Notes: generated from the letters alone by a model not told the origin. Shown: positions 7,387 to 16,748, counted from the stretch's first letter. The stretch is DNA of 64,000 bases from Vagococcus_D sp963518325 (GCF_963518325.1 NZ_CAUQJB010000024.1:1-64000); one strand, 5' to 3'. Numbers and translations are program-made.

Positions 7387-9615
7387 ATGACAAAATCAAT
7401 TATCATTAAAGGCGCTACAACTAATAATTTAAAGGAGGTTAATTTATCCATCTCTAAAAATCGGATCACGGCTTTTGTTGGCGTCTCAGGTTCAGGAAAG
7501 ACGTCTCTAGTCATTAATACGATTGCAGCCGAAGCACAACGACAACTGGCTGAAACCTATCCTAGTTTCCTGCGCAATCGCTTGCCTCACTATGGCAAAC
7601 CAGAGGTGACTTCGATTGAAAATCTTTCCCCTGTTGTAATGGTGAATCAGAAATCTTTAGGTGAAAATAACCGATCAACCGTAGGGACGGCGGCGGATAT
7701 TAATCCTGCATTAAGACTGCTCTATTCGCGTTTTGGTCAGCCTTGTGTTGGTTTTTCAGATCGTTTTTCATTCAATAATCCAGCTGGTATGTGTCCTCAT
7801 TGCGAAGGACTTGGTCGGGTTCATTCCTTTAAAATCGCTGAACTAGTCGATCGGTCCAAATCATTAAATGACGGGGCCATCAATTTTCCGACGTTTGAGC
7901 CAGGTAGTTATCGCTGGAAACGGTATGTGGATTCAGGGCTGTTTGATAATGAGAAAAAACTAGTGCACTACACGCCAGAAGAGATGGAGGTACTCTTATA
8001 TTCGCAACAGATGAAACCACCACATCCGAATAAAAACTGGTATCGCTCTAGTCTTTATGAAGGCCTTATCCCTCGTATTCAGAGAACGTTCATCAAAAAT
8101 CCGTCCAAAGGCTATCAGAAATATCAACCAGCTATTGAGCGAATTAGTCAATCTGAGGTGTGCCCTGAGTGTCACGGCTATCGTTTAAATCGGGAAGTTT
8201 TAACTTGTAAGATAAATGGTTTACACATTGGTGAGTGTCTTGAGATGGAATTACGGGAGTTACAACAATTTATGGGGCAGCTAAAGAACTCGGAAGCAAG
8301 GTCTATTGTTGAGCAACTTCAGAGACAAATAAGCTTTCTCTGTCAAGTTGGCTTAAGTTATTTAACTCTTGCTCGGGAGACTAGCTCCTTATCTGGTGGA
8401 GAGTCTCAACGGATTAAGCTTGTCAGATATATTGGGAGTAGCCTAAGCGATATGCTATACATACTCGATGAACCAAGTATTGGGTTACATCCTTACGATA
8501 TTCAAGCAATCTGCCAATTAATTACGGCCATTAAAGATAAGGGCAACACTGTTTTGCTTATTGATCACGATGAAGAAATTATTCAACTGGCTGAGACGAT
8601 TGTTGAAATTGGACCAGAGGCAGGTCTAAAGGGGGGCGAAATTGTCGGAGTAACAGATTACCTAAGTTGGTTAACCAATCAAAAACAAGTAGCGCATCTT
8701 AAACGTAGAAAAAGGAAAATGACAGTATCACAGTCCTTTGAGGTTCATCATGTGACATTGAATAATTTGAAGCATGTCTCTGTCTCAATTCCTAAAGAGG
8801 CCTTAATCGCTGTTACCGGTGTTGCAGGTTCGGGGAAAAGCTCTTTTGCAAAAGAACTAGCCAAAGCTTATCCCGACGAGACAGTCTACGTCGACCAAAA
8901 GAGCATTCGGGGAAACCGCCGCTCAACAATTGCCAGTTATATTGAATTGTTTGAGTCGATTCGTCAGTTATTTGCGAAAGCCAATCAAGTGAAAAGTGGG
9001 CTTTTTAGTTTTAATGGGGGTGGTGCTTGTCCTAAGTGTAAAGGGAAAGGCTTTATCGAGATAGAGTTGGCGTTTATGGAACCAGTCAGAAGTCGATGTG
9101 AGGTTTGTCAGGGTAAACGCTACAGTCAAGAAGCGTTGAGCTATCGCTATCGTGGCTTAGCTATCGATGAAGTTCTATCCCTAACATTGACAGATGCCCA
9201 ACCATTTTTTGAAGATCAGCCAACGTGCGTCAACCTACTAATCTGGCTAAATAAAATTGGATTGGGCTATCTCACATTAGGGCAAACATTGGACACTTTA
9301 TCAGGTGGCGAACTTCAGCGACTAAAGCTTGCATTAGAACTAACCCATGAATCCAAGCTGTTTATTTTAGACGAGCCAACAACAGGACTTAGTCGAAAAG
9401 ACACAGTCGCCTTGTTTACCATTTTTGATGAATTAATTGAAAAAAAGAACACGGTCATCGTGATTGAGCATCAACTAGATGTCATTAGAGAAGCCGATTG
9501 GATGATTGACTTCGGCCCAGGCTCTGGAAAAGAAGGGGGGAAAGTGCTGTATGAAGGAAAGCCGGAAGAGGCTTCACTGTGTGCAGAGTCAGTGACAGGT
9601 CAGTATTTGGTTTAA
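7387..9615 (+). CDS. short UvrA paralogue (UvrA2-like ABC ATPase)
   Basis: This 742-residue tandem ABC ATPase of the UvrA family binds damaged DNA or intercalating drugs. Walker A motifs are at residues 32-40 (GVSGSGKTS) and about 479-487 (GVAGSGKSS). Signatures are LSGGESQR (about 335) and LSGGELQR (about 638), and Walker B is LYILDEPS (about 360) and LFILDEPT. Zinc-finger CxxC pairs are present (CPHC, CPEC, CPKC, CEVC). It is about 200 residues shorter than true UvrA, the length expected when the UvrB-interaction region is missing, as in UvrA2 and drug-resistance paralogues. The ATG at 7387 has AAAAGGGG 7 bases upstream; an ATG at 7381 is possible. Confidence 0.88.
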   Translation: MTKSIIIKGATTNNLKEVNLSISKNRITAFVGVSGSGKTSLVINTIAAEAQRQLAETYPSFLRNRLPHYGKPEVTSIENLSPVVMVNQKSLGENNRSTVGTAADINPALRLLYSRFGQPCVGFSDRFSFNNPAGMCPHCEGLGRVHSFKIAELVDRSKSLNDGAINFPTFEPGSYRWKRYVDSGLFDNEKKLVHYTPEEMEVLLYSQQMKPPHPNKNWYRSSLYEGLIPRIQRTFIKNPSKGYQKYQPAIERISQSEVCPECHGYRLNREVLTCKINGLHIGECLEMELRELQQFMGQLKNSEARSIVEQLQRQISFLCQVGLSYLTLARETSSLSGGESQRIKLVRYIGSSLSDMLYILDEPSIGLHPYDIQAICQLITAIKDKGNTVLLIDHDEEIIQLAETIVEIGPEAGLKGGEIVGVTDYLSWLTNQKQVAHLKRRKRKMTVSQSFEVHHVTLNNLKHVSVSIPKEALIAVTGVAGSGKSSFAKELAKAYPDETVYVDQKSIRGNRRSTIASYIELFESIRQLFAKANQVKSGLFSFNGGGACPKCKGKGFIEIELAFMEPVRSRCEVCQGKRYSQEALSYRYRGLAIDEVLSLTLTDAQPFFEDQPTCVNLLIWLNKIGLGYLTLGQTLDTLSGGELQRLKLALELTHESKLFILDEPTTGLSRKDTVALFTIFDELIEKKNTVIVIEHQLDVIREADWMIDFGPGSGKEGGKVLYEGKPEEASLCAESVTGQYLV

Positions 9616-10039
9616 ATTTTGTGAAAACGAAAATGGATTAATAAGTAAGTCAGTAACGACAGTCAAAAACTCAACTGTGGTGTTGGACGTAAAAGAGTGG
9701 AAAAAAGACAAAGGAGTAGCCCTCAGTTGGAGGCTGAGGGCTAAGGAGATGATTAATTATCTTTGAGATAACTAATCGAATGAAAAAGTTTTGTTAGGGT
9801 TGTTTGTTGGTATACTAATATCATAACGGGAAAATATGAAGAAGTTATGAGCATATTTGATGGATAGTTGGACTTTTTTGTTAAGGAAGGTAGCTGGTTG
9901 GGAAATGATGGGTGCTATTAGCGTGGCTTTTTTAACAAAAAGAGGCTAAAAAGTATCGATAGGACAAAATGATCAAGAGTGTTCCTTGACTATTAGAACA
10001 AATGTTCGTATAATTGTAATTACTAAGGAAGTGAGCAAT
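9616..10039. other. intergenic region with a perfect hairpin
   Basis: No gene was seen here. AGCCCTCAG and CTGAGGGCT at 9718-9742 form a nine-base perfect stem with a seven-base loop. There is no T-run on the plus strand, so it is not a clear terminator for the UvrA gene. The rest is AT-rich and unassigned. Confidence 0.5.
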
Positions 10040-10351
10040 ATGACGATTGACGAGTTTACCGAGTTGATGGAATCATTAATGAGCACAAAGGATTCATTTT
10101 ACATTAAGTTTACCGAACGGGAAAACAATCTGAATGATCAACGAATGACAGCTCAACAATGGAACGAGACACAAATTGAACGAGCAGTGGATAAGCAATG
10201 GAAATTATTTATGGGTAATATTTATGATCAAGTTGCTACGAAAGTAAAAGTAACCACACCTGCTGATAAAGGTTGGCTTGAGTTTATCACCGCCGAAGAG
10301 TTTATCAGTTCCTTTGATGAGTCTATACACGAAATGACTTTTGACGATTAA
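10040..10351 (+). CDS. small acidic protein of unknown function
   Basis: This 103-residue soluble, acidic and probably helical protein (MTIDEFTELMESLMSTKDSF at the N terminus) has no recognised motif. The ATG at 10040 is preferred over longer upstream starts because AAGGAAGTGAG lies just before it. It is a single-gene unit, followed 1 base later by a very strong palindromic terminator. Family not recognised. Confidence 0.65.
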   Translation: MTIDEFTELMESLMSTKDSFYIKFTERENNLNDQRMTAQQWNETQIERAVDKQWKLFMGNIYDQVATKVKVTTPADKGWLEFITAEEFISSFDESIHEMTFDD

Positions 10352-10352
10352 T

Positions 10353-10398
10353 ACAACAAAACAGAGCGTGTCTGATCAGACACGCTCTGTTTTGTTGT
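10353..10398. terminator. bidirectional terminator, 46-base perfect palindrome
   Basis: Two 23-base arms are perfectly self-complementary around the centre TGATCA, with AACAAAACAG at one end and its complement at the other. T-rich tails on both strands and a position right after the stop codon at 10351 support a terminator working in both directions, also for the convergent gene ending at 10494. Confidence 0.8.
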
Positions 10399-10493
10399 AT
10401 GAGTATAACCACACCTGAAATCTGGTCGTGAAGGGAATTGGTTTGGTAAAAGAGGTTCATTAATTATAAAAAAAGATGAGAGACACTAATCTC

Positions 10494-10730
10494 TCAGGCT
10501 CCAGTCGTGATAGGGCTAAGATGGCAACAGTGCTCGCACACGCTGAAATGAAGTCCTCTTCCTTCGTTGACATGCTCTAAAAAATCAAGAGCGCCTTGGT
10601 GTGTGTCATGGCTCTGTGCATTCACCCTGTTATCTAGCGAAGGGAGATAATCGCATTCTAGATTATGGACAACGTAAGCACCTTGCTCATTAGCATTTTT
10701 ACTACAAATATAATCTGGCAATCTTTTCAC
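10494..10730 (-). CDS. small putative metal-binding protein with Cys motifs
   Basis: This 78-residue protein has a CxxCC cluster (VCEHCC) near the C terminus and a VHNLECDYLPS segment in the middle. That spacing recalls Ada-like or other small zinc-binding folds in which two separated cysteine sites hold one metal. The family is not firmly recognised. Its ATG follows an AGGTG-type ribosome site. It is monocistronic and convergent with the gene at 10040. Confidence 0.6.
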   Translation of the reverse strand: MKRLPDYICSKNANEQGAYVVHNLECDYLPSLDNRVNAQSHDTHQGALDFLEHVNEGRGLHFSVCEHCCHLSPITTGA

Positions 10731-10905
10731 CTCATTAAGTTATTCAATTGACTTTTTTTGATAACTCAATTATATCAAAATTTGATGAAAGTGTAACCAA
10801 ATATACATTATCGTACGTTAAACATACCTTTTAAAAGTCGTTTGACCTTGACCTACAGTCTATGAATGTTCTCATAAGAGACAATAAAAGCTGTTTTTCC
10901 ATAAC

Positions 10906-11073
10906 TCAATCGGATGTGATTCTATCAAAAGCAGTCACATAACAGATAGCTGATGTAAAAAGGGCAGGGCCAGCATAATAAAGTTGATGCAAAGAATACA
11001 GATAAACTGAATAGATACCAAGTAGCACACACACTGAAAGTAAAAAGATAGTGGTAAAATCAATTTTAGTCAT
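10906..11073 (-). CDS. 55-residue putative membrane protein
   Basis: This is a short minus-strand reading frame starting at ATG 11073 with a good ribosome site (AAGGCGG, 7 bases upstream) and ending with TGA at 10906-10908. The product has a strongly hydrophobic stretch (TIFLLSVCVLLGIYSVYLYS) and a second moderately hydrophobic part, so one or two membrane helices are likely. No family was recognised. It lies upstream of the methyltransferase gene on the opposite side of a small gap and could be a small inner-membrane peptide. Support comes from ribosome site and hydrophobicity only. Confidence 0.5.
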   Translation of the reverse strand: MTKIDFTTIFLLSVCVLLGIYSVYLYSLHQLYYAGPALFTSAICYVTAFDRITSD

Positions 11074-11123
11074 TAAGTAACCGCCTTAGTCGTTAAATTT
11101 ATAGAAAGAAGCTCAGTTTAAAG

Positions 11124-11834
11124 CTAGCCATCATTTTGAGCAACAAACGTAATGGCGCTAGTCTTCATTTCCGTTAACCCAATTCGTCGCTCGATTGTAT
11201 AAGAGAGGGCTTTGACCTCGCTGTCGATAATCGTCCATCCACTAAAAATATCGACGAGTAACTCATTGATCTCCGTAGATGATAGATTAACTTCAAGGAA
11301 AGGTGGAATCAGTTGTTGTTTTTCGATTAAGAACTCACTGACTTCCGAATTGATAATCAAATAGACACAGCCCATGGTTTTCATCGCTTCTTTGATAGCC
11401 TGTAAGACGCGGATCAATTGTTTTTTGCTTGCAAGATGTTCAAGAGTGGAAACGGAAAAGATATAGTCATAAGTCGCGGCTTGCAATTCAAAGTTAGCAA
11501 TATCCCTGATGAAAAAGTTAAATGACGGTTCAATGTCCGTTTTTTCAACCGTCTTAGAAAATGAGTGAATCGCATCAGGTAGGAGATCGACACAGTCGAT
11601 GATTAATTTATTAGCAGTGCCTCGTGCAATTGGAATAGCGTTACGCCCAACACCACACCCCAAATCTAAAAATCTACTTGATTGAGTTGAATTTGACAGT
11701 GAAACGCCTAAGTTCACAAGATTAGTCACTGGATAACCAAGCCAAGAGTTAGATGACTCAATGGTAAACTGCTGGTAATGGTTTGAATGATAAAACGCTT
11801 CTTCTTGCCTAATTTCTAATAATGACCTGTCCAT
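11124..11834 (-). CDS. class I SAM-dependent methyltransferase
   Basis: The 236-residue enzyme has a Rossmann methyltransferase fold: motif I FLDLGCGVGRNAIPIA at about residues 55-70, an acidic motif II (DCVDLL), and the post-I region ISVSTLEHL. This resembles TehB-like or ubiquinone-type small-molecule methyltransferases. The substrate cannot be assigned from sequence or context. The ATG at 11834 follows GGAGGTTT. It may form a unit with the small membrane protein downstream at 10906-11073, 50 bases away on the same strand. Confidence 0.82.
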   Translation of the reverse strand: MDRSLLEIRQEEAFYHSNHYQQFTIESSNSWLGYPVTNLVNLGVSLSNSTQSSRFLDLGCGVGRNAIPIARGTANKLIIDCVDLLPDAIHSFSKTVEKTDIEPSFNFFIRDIANFELQAATYDYIFSVSTLEHLASKKQLIRVLQAIKEAMKTMGCVYLIINSEVSEFLIEKQQLIPPFLEVNLSSTEINELLVDIFSGWTIIDSEVKALSYTIERRIGLTEMKTSAITFVAQNDG

Positions 11835-12611
11835 GATAAACCTCCATTTTTCATCTTATTATACAGGATGAACGAAAAAGTACAAACAATTATTTTATGG
11901 ATTGTTTAACGAAAATAAACGGAACTAAGGTTGAAAAATGGTAGGAATGTTAATAGAGAGGTGACTTAGCGGGATTGAGTCAAAAAAAAAAGACCAACTA
12001 GGATGGACTTCCTAATTAGTCAGAATCAGAATTACTTTAATAAAGTATAACATAGATGTTATACTGATTCAAATTTAAAGGGGGGGTCAAGTGAACGACC
12101 GCTTAAAGTAAAACTTAAAAGCGCAAGGGACCACTCCAAGCGCTAATGATTCAACCTACTAGGCAATAGTGACTAGAGAAAACTAAAACAGTGGTTGCCT
12201 AATAGAAAGAATCTGTTTAATTATAGCGTGGAAAAAATAGAACCACTGCTGAAAAAAGGCTATTTATAAAAAAATTAATGATTACCATCTTATCTTCGTT
12301 CAGGTAAGACACTTAGCAAAATAAACAAGCAAACCGACAAGCAGGTATATGGGGAGGACCTGGTTTGTCGGTTTGCTATACAAAATTATGGGAATGCAAG
12401 GGTAGAACGTTATCAAAATAAGGTTATATTGATAGCATATATAGAATATCATATAAAAGGCCGGCCTTAAAAAACTTTTCCTATATGAAAATGCTAGTGG
12501 GTTTTGCGAGGAAATGGACCCAGAAAGCGGATTGTAGACCTGTTAACTAAACCGCCTGTTCAGTGAAGAACGTTAAAAGTAGTCGCCCGTCAGATTTATC
12601 TGAAAAATAAG
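11835..12611. other. 777-base gene-free region with three palindromic structures
   Basis: No coding region was seen. It contains GTATAACAT-AG-ATGTTATAC at 12045-12064, flanked by complementary GAATCA/TGATTC arms. A 13-base perfect inverted repeat, AGCAAACCGACAA and TTGTCGGTTTGCT, lies at 12328-12340 and 12365-12377, with a nested CAGGT/ACCTG pair in its loop. A 12-base palindrome AAGGCCGGCCTT lies at 12457-12468. The region may be old mobile-element or regulatory debris. Confidence 0.5.
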
Positions 12612-13492
12612 TTATTTGAACTTTGGCGACGGTCCAACTGGCCGGGGTTTGGGACGATAAGGTTGATACAAAAAGTGATACAAGGCCAATTGATGGAATC
12701 CCAGTGACTCATCGAGTTCTTTGGCCTCATTTCCATCATCTACCCAAAACTGAACCCTTTTAGTGCCACGAGCAATCAGTTGATTAACGAGCAAGGAGAT
12801 AAAACTGCAACCAAATCCCTGGTGCTGAAAGTCAGGTTTGACTGCGATGGCTTCAATGGTATTCTCGAAAAGAATGGCCACAGCAATCATGTCACCCTTT
12901 AAACGCATCACAAAGCGGTTATCTTGATCCGCTAGAAAGCGACGGCGATCTCTTTCAGACGCTCCGCGGTACCAAAGAGGGGATCCAAGACGTTGACGCA
13001 AGTGGTAGAAGACCGATTCCAACAGTGACTGAAAAATCAGATAGTCCCTGTCTTAATAGGGACGTATCTCAGCCAAGGTCTCTTTGATCGGAAATAACTT
13101 GTTCCCCCGCTCCATTAAAAACATGGTCTGGTCGGTAGTTGGCTGCAAAAAAAGGCGCGTGAGGCCTCATCTTGATTTAAATAAGCGCATTTTACTCGTT
13201 CCACTGAGATGTTCTCACGAAATAGCTGGTCGGCAAAGGATAGCAAACCTGTGCCAATCTCCCTTTAACGATAAGCCGGGCCACAAAAATCGTCATTTCG
13301 GTTCCCCTTTGAAGACCATCGTGAAATAACACACCTGCTAGATGATCCTTCACATAGACCACCTAAATACACTGACCGCCATCAGCCGCTTCTTTGAACA
13401 TCCCAGGGTATTAATGATAGGCCCCAAGCCTTTCTTCAAGCGGTCTTACAGTCCCTGATTGCTTCATAAGGGATGATCCTCATGTTTTCCAT
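12612..13492 (-). pseudogene. decayed GNAT acetyltransferase gene
   Basis: The intact 3' part (12612-13022, 136 codons) encodes a GNAT acetyltransferase fold with the acetyl-CoA segment IAVKPDFQHQGFG and a C-terminal SLGFHQLALYHFLYQP. Upstream to ATG 13492, which has AGGAAGGA before it, the same strand still encodes pieces of a related N-terminal half (MENMRIIPYEAI, YVKDHLAGVLFHDG, and LAEIRPY before the intact part) spread over all three frames with several stops and shifts. The ancestor was probably a two-domain GNAT protein of about 290 residues. It is clearly a pseudogene. Confidence 0.8.
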
Positions 13493-13554
13493 CGTGTTTT
13501 GTTCCTTCCTAAAACAGAAATCAGCCTTTCTAAATGACCTCATCAGGTATCCTG

Positions 13555-14046
13555 TTACAGAATTGGAAGATAGATATCCGTTAGACTTTTTTCTGTTAGT
13601 TTTTTTGGCGGTTCCGTGATGTACATTTCAAAGGGAGGGGCATCTCTAGATGTTCCTTTTCCTTTAAACAGCCATTCCTGATACATATAGCGCCAAGCCT
13701 CTCCATACTGACTAGCCGATATATTAAAACGTCCTACTCCAAATTTGCCGGAAATACTAGATACACAGATATTGCCACTTTCTACCACCTTTGCCTCATA
13801 AGGAATCGTCATTGCGACGCTGGTGCGCAATTTTTTTTCATCAGTAATGAAGGGATTATCGTCGTAAATGGTCAACACCTTCGTGCTCTCAGGGACGATT
13901 AACTTATTTTCAGTCGCAAAAGCAAAGAGTTCCTTAAACAAGTGCCTACTTTGTTTTCTAAATTCAGCATAACTACCTCTCATGCGAATGTAGACAATTC
14001 TTTGGTTCGTTAGTTCTTTTGTCGTGATACTAATTGGTTCAACCAT
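13555..14046 (-). CDS. GyrI-like effector-binding protein
   Basis: The 163-residue protein has the GyrI/SbmC-type small-molecule binding fold (RIVYIRMRGSYAEFRKQ at the start, FEMYITEPPKKL near the end). Such domains bind drugs or metabolites, usually as the C-terminal half of AraC or MerR regulators. Here it is a separate gene 39 bases after an AraC-type HTH gene on the same strand. The ATG at 14046 is favoured over 14052 because AAGGAGG lies 6 bases before it and would collide with the outer ATG. Together the two genes probably form a split regulator. Confidence 0.8.
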   Translation of the reverse strand: MVEPISITTKELTNQRIVYIRMRGSYAEFRKQSRHLFKELFAFATENKLIVPESTKVLTIYDDNPFITDEKKLRTSVAMTIPYEAKVVESGNICVSSISGKFGVGRFNISASQYGEAWRYMYQEWLFKGKGTSRDAPPFEMYITEPPKKLTEKSLTDIYLPIL

Positions 14047-14085
14047 AGTCATCCTCCTTCATGTTAATCCCTCTTACAACACGTA

Positions 14086-14475
14086 TTATCCTATGATCCA
14101 ATGATTATTTCTTGACAAATCTTGCTGTTTTCGGAACTTAAGAGGGCTCACGCCAAATTGTTTTTTAAAAGATCGGCTAAATGAGCTAGAATCATTATAC
14201 CCATACTCCATGGCAATTGCCGTGACAGAGAGATGAGGATTGAGACAGAGAAAAATAGCCGCACGCTCTAATTTAAATCGAGTGACAAACTCATTGACCG
14301 TTTCAGAGGTGTATGTTTTAAATAGCCTGTGAAAGTGAAAATCAGATAAATGAGCATGCCTAGCCAAATCACATAGTGCAATCGGGTCTTTTAAATGTCG
14401 CTCAACAAAATCTTCTGTTTTATTAATTAATCGAGAATAGAGTTCCCTTTGGCTATTGTCAGTTCTGTTGTCCAT
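14086..14475 (-). CDS. AraC-type DNA-binding protein
   Basis: This 129-residue protein consists almost entirely of two AraC HTH motifs (about residues 20-115). SVTAIAMEYGYNDSSSFSRS and FKKQFGVSPLKFRK are the second HTH and the family signature. It lacks any ligand domain. The GyrI-like domain usually fused to its C terminus is encoded by the next gene, 13555-14046. The ATG at 14475 has AGGAAAGGA upstream; a TTG at 14511 would add 12 residues. It probably autoregulates and acts as a drug-sensing activator. Confidence 0.82.
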   Translation of the reverse strand: MDNRTDNSQRELYSRLINKTEDFVERHLKDPIALCDLARHAHLSDFHFHRLFKTYTSETVNEFVTRFKLERAAIFLCLNPHLSVTAIAMEYGYNDSSSFSRSFKKQFGVSPLKFRKQQDLSRNNHWIIG

Positions 14476-14725
14476 GTCTGTCCATTCCTTTCCTAAACTA
14501 GTAGACTGCAAGTTTGTTGTGTCTGTTCTTTTAGATAGATTATATCAGGTTTTAGTAAGTTTTAGAGTCTGTCAACGGTTTTTCTTTAATTCTTTGAAAG
14601 GAGCCGTTTAAAGAGTGAGCAGTCTAGCATGCAAAATAATGTTGTATCGGACTGTTATTTAGTAAACTAATAAAAATAGCGTGTCTGAAAGGGGAAATGT
14701 CTGTTGAAGTGGACATGAGAATAAA

Positions 14726-14740
14726 TGTAAGCGATTCACA
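14726..14740 (+). promoter_or_regulatory. candidate catabolite-responsive element (cre)
   Basis: TGTAAGCGATTCACA matches the CcpA cre pattern TGTAANCGNTNNCA except for one shifted position near the end. It lies about 70 bases before the regulator gene of a PTS operon, where CcpA control is expected. Only one site was seen. Confidence 0.45.
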
Positions 14741-14808
14741 AGGAGGTATACTTTGGTTATAGAAAAGCAACCAACCTGTTATCAAACCACTAGAACGGGG
14801 GTGAAATC

Positions 14809-16269
14809 ATGAACTTTAGTCAGCGAGAGCTGTCCCTTATCGATTGTTTATTAAGGGAAAATGATTATGTATCAGCTCAAGAGTTGGCAGAAACGTTACA
14901 GATGTCAACTAAAACAATTTATCGCACCATCAAGCGAATCAATGAAGAGTCACCATCCCAGCCAATCCTGGTAGCAGAAAAAGGCAAGGGGTATCGCATT
15001 GATTACGATCGGTATTTAAAGACTCATTACATCATAAAAGAGCGAGTCCAAACGCCGATCGAGCGTCGGAAATACATCATGCTTTACTTACTGTTTCGGT
15101 CACCGAACAGCGTACAGATGGCGTACCTTTATGAGAAGTTTTTTTTGAGCATCGAAGCCATTAACAAGGACATCTATGACATGCAGGAATATTTAAGTAG
15201 TAAGAAACTGGAGTTGGTTAAACAAAAAAAGCGGTTAAAAATTGTGGGACAAGAAAAGCGTATTCGGGAAGAAATTAATCGAGTCATCAATGATATGAAC
15301 ATATTGGATGAAGCCACGTTGCTGTTAAAAGATGGTTTTTCAAAAAAACACGATGTCGCTTTTATTCGCAAACAAGTCACAGAAAAAATCGAAGTGCCTT
15401 TAAAAAAGGAAGTACCTTATCCATACAACATTAATATCATCGCTCATTTAACTATCTTGATTAATCGCTTTCGGGAAGGGCGCGTGCTATCAACGGCTTA
15501 TGACCAAATTAGTGAGGATGAACAGAAACGAATTATTGAAAATAAAGCACTTTATCAGATTGCCAATCAAGTGATTGACAATGTCTCCTGTTATTTAAGT
15601 GTGGCATTACCAGAAATTGAAGTCTATTATTTGTTTCAATACCTGGTTTCTTCTGGTATTTCTTACCGTCAATCAACGAATGAAACCCTTTTGGCCGAAG
15701 CCATTACCTCGGATTATATAGAAGGTATGAGCTGGGAATATCCGCAAATCATGGAACAGCCTAATTTGTATCTGGATTTAGTTAACCATATTCGGCCAAT
15801 GCTGTATCGCGTTAGTAGACAAATGAGGATTACCAATGGCATGTTAGCAGAAATTAAAGGTGAGTATGCCAATCTTCATCAGCAAGTCTGTCAGATAACC
15901 AAAAGAATTGAAGAGGATTACGACATTAAGCCCATATCGGAAGATGAGATTGGCTTCCTGACAATCTATTTCGCTAAGCATTTAGAAGCGGAAAAATACA
16001 GCAAAAAAATTTTAATCGTCTGCAGTTCAGGCGTAGGCACCTCAGAATTATTGCGAGTCAAGGTGACAAATGCCTTTCCAGAAATTGAGATTCTAGATGT
16101 CCTTCCATACGGAAAGTTTATGGACAATTTGGCGAAATATGAAGAAATCGATTTGATTTTAACGACGGTTAATTTTACAAAAGAAGTCACCATCCCTTAT
16201 TTGCTAGTTAATTGTATGTTTACAGCAGGCGATAAAAAGATGGTCAAAAAAATGATGAGTGAGGTATAA
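14809..16269 (+). CDS. PRD-containing PTS operon regulator (BglG/LicR/MtlR type)
   Basis: The 486-residue regulator has an N-terminal HTH (residues 1-60, VSAQELAETLQMSTKTIYRT), a second Mga-like HTH region (about 85-130), two PTS regulation domains with conserved histidines (around residues 205-300 and 320-390), and a C-terminal EIIB-like domain with a phosphorylatable cysteine (C405 in VCSSGVGTS). It has no EIIA domain, unlike full LicR/MtlR proteins. It should activate the operon when the PTS is drawing phosphate to an incoming sugar. The next gene starts 2 bases after its stop, so the regulator is the first gene of its operon. Confidence 0.88.
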   Translation: MNFSQRELSLIDCLLRENDYVSAQELAETLQMSTKTIYRTIKRINEESPSQPILVAEKGKGYRIDYDRYLKTHYIIKERVQTPIERRKYIMLYLLFRSPNSVQMAYLYEKFFLSIEAINKDIYDMQEYLSSKKLELVKQKKRLKIVGQEKRIREEINRVINDMNILDEATLLLKDGFSKKHDVAFIRKQVTEKIEVPLKKEVPYPYNINIIAHLTILINRFREGRVLSTAYDQISEDEQKRIIENKALYQIANQVIDNVSCYLSVALPEIEVYYLFQYLVSSGISYRQSTNETLLAEAITSDYIEGMSWEYPQIMEQPNLYLDLVNHIRPMLYRVSRQMRITNGMLAEIKGEYANLHQQVCQITKRIEEDYDIKPISEDEIGFLTIYFAKHLEAEKYSKKILIVCSSGVGTSELLRVKVTNAFPEIEILDVLPYGKFMDNLAKYEEIDLILTTVNFTKEVTIPYLLVNCMFTAGDKKMVKKMMSEV

Positions 16270-16271
16270 AA

Positions 16272-16748
16272 ATGACAAATATGATTTTCTCAGAAGTCTT
16301 ATCTGAAAACGTAATTAACTTAGGCCTGCTAGCCACAACCAAAGAGGAGGTCATTGATGAATTAAGCCAGTTATTGTTTAAACATGGCAAAATAGACAGT
16401 GTTGAGGACTTTGCCGAAGATGTCTTATTAAGGGAACAAGAAGGCGTGACAGGACTTGGCAAGGGCATCGCCATTCCACATGGTAAGTCGGAAAGTGTCA
16501 TTCAAACATCCATTGCCATGGGACGTACTCAGGTGCCAATTGCTTGGGAATCCCTTGATGACCAACCGGTAAACATCATCATTTTATTCGCGGTTAAAAA
16601 TAGCGACGCCAATACGACCCACATTAAGATGCTACAAAATATTGCAATCTGTTTAGCAGATGACGAATTTATGCTTAAATTGCAGAGAGTTGGCAGTCAA
16701 CGAGAGATGATACAGTTATTTATTGAGAAAGAAGGAGAGCGGTCATGA
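16272..16748 (+). CDS. fructose-family PTS EIIA component
   Basis: This 158-residue cytosolic phosphocarrier belongs to the fructose/mannitol EIIA family. The phosphorylated histidine is H70 in GIAIPHGKS, and the N-terminal helix and the C-terminal HIKMLQNIAICLADDEF segment are typical. It takes phosphate from HPr and gives it to the EIIB encoded next, whose start overlaps its stop by 4 bases (ATGA). EIIA may also phosphorylate the PRD regulator encoded upstream. Confidence 0.9.
   Translation: MTNMIFSEVLSENVINLGLLATTKEEVIDELSQLLFKHGKIDSVEDFAEDVLLREQEGVTGLGKGIAIPHGKSESVIQTSIAMGRTQVPIAWESLDDQPVNIIILFAVKNSDANTTHIKMLQNIAICLADDEFMLKLQRVGSQREMIQLFIEKEGERS

Noticed and set aside
13084..13329. An 81-codon plus-strand frame
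   Set aside because: It lies antisense to the decayed GNAT gene and has no ribosome site; the minus strand carries the coding signal.
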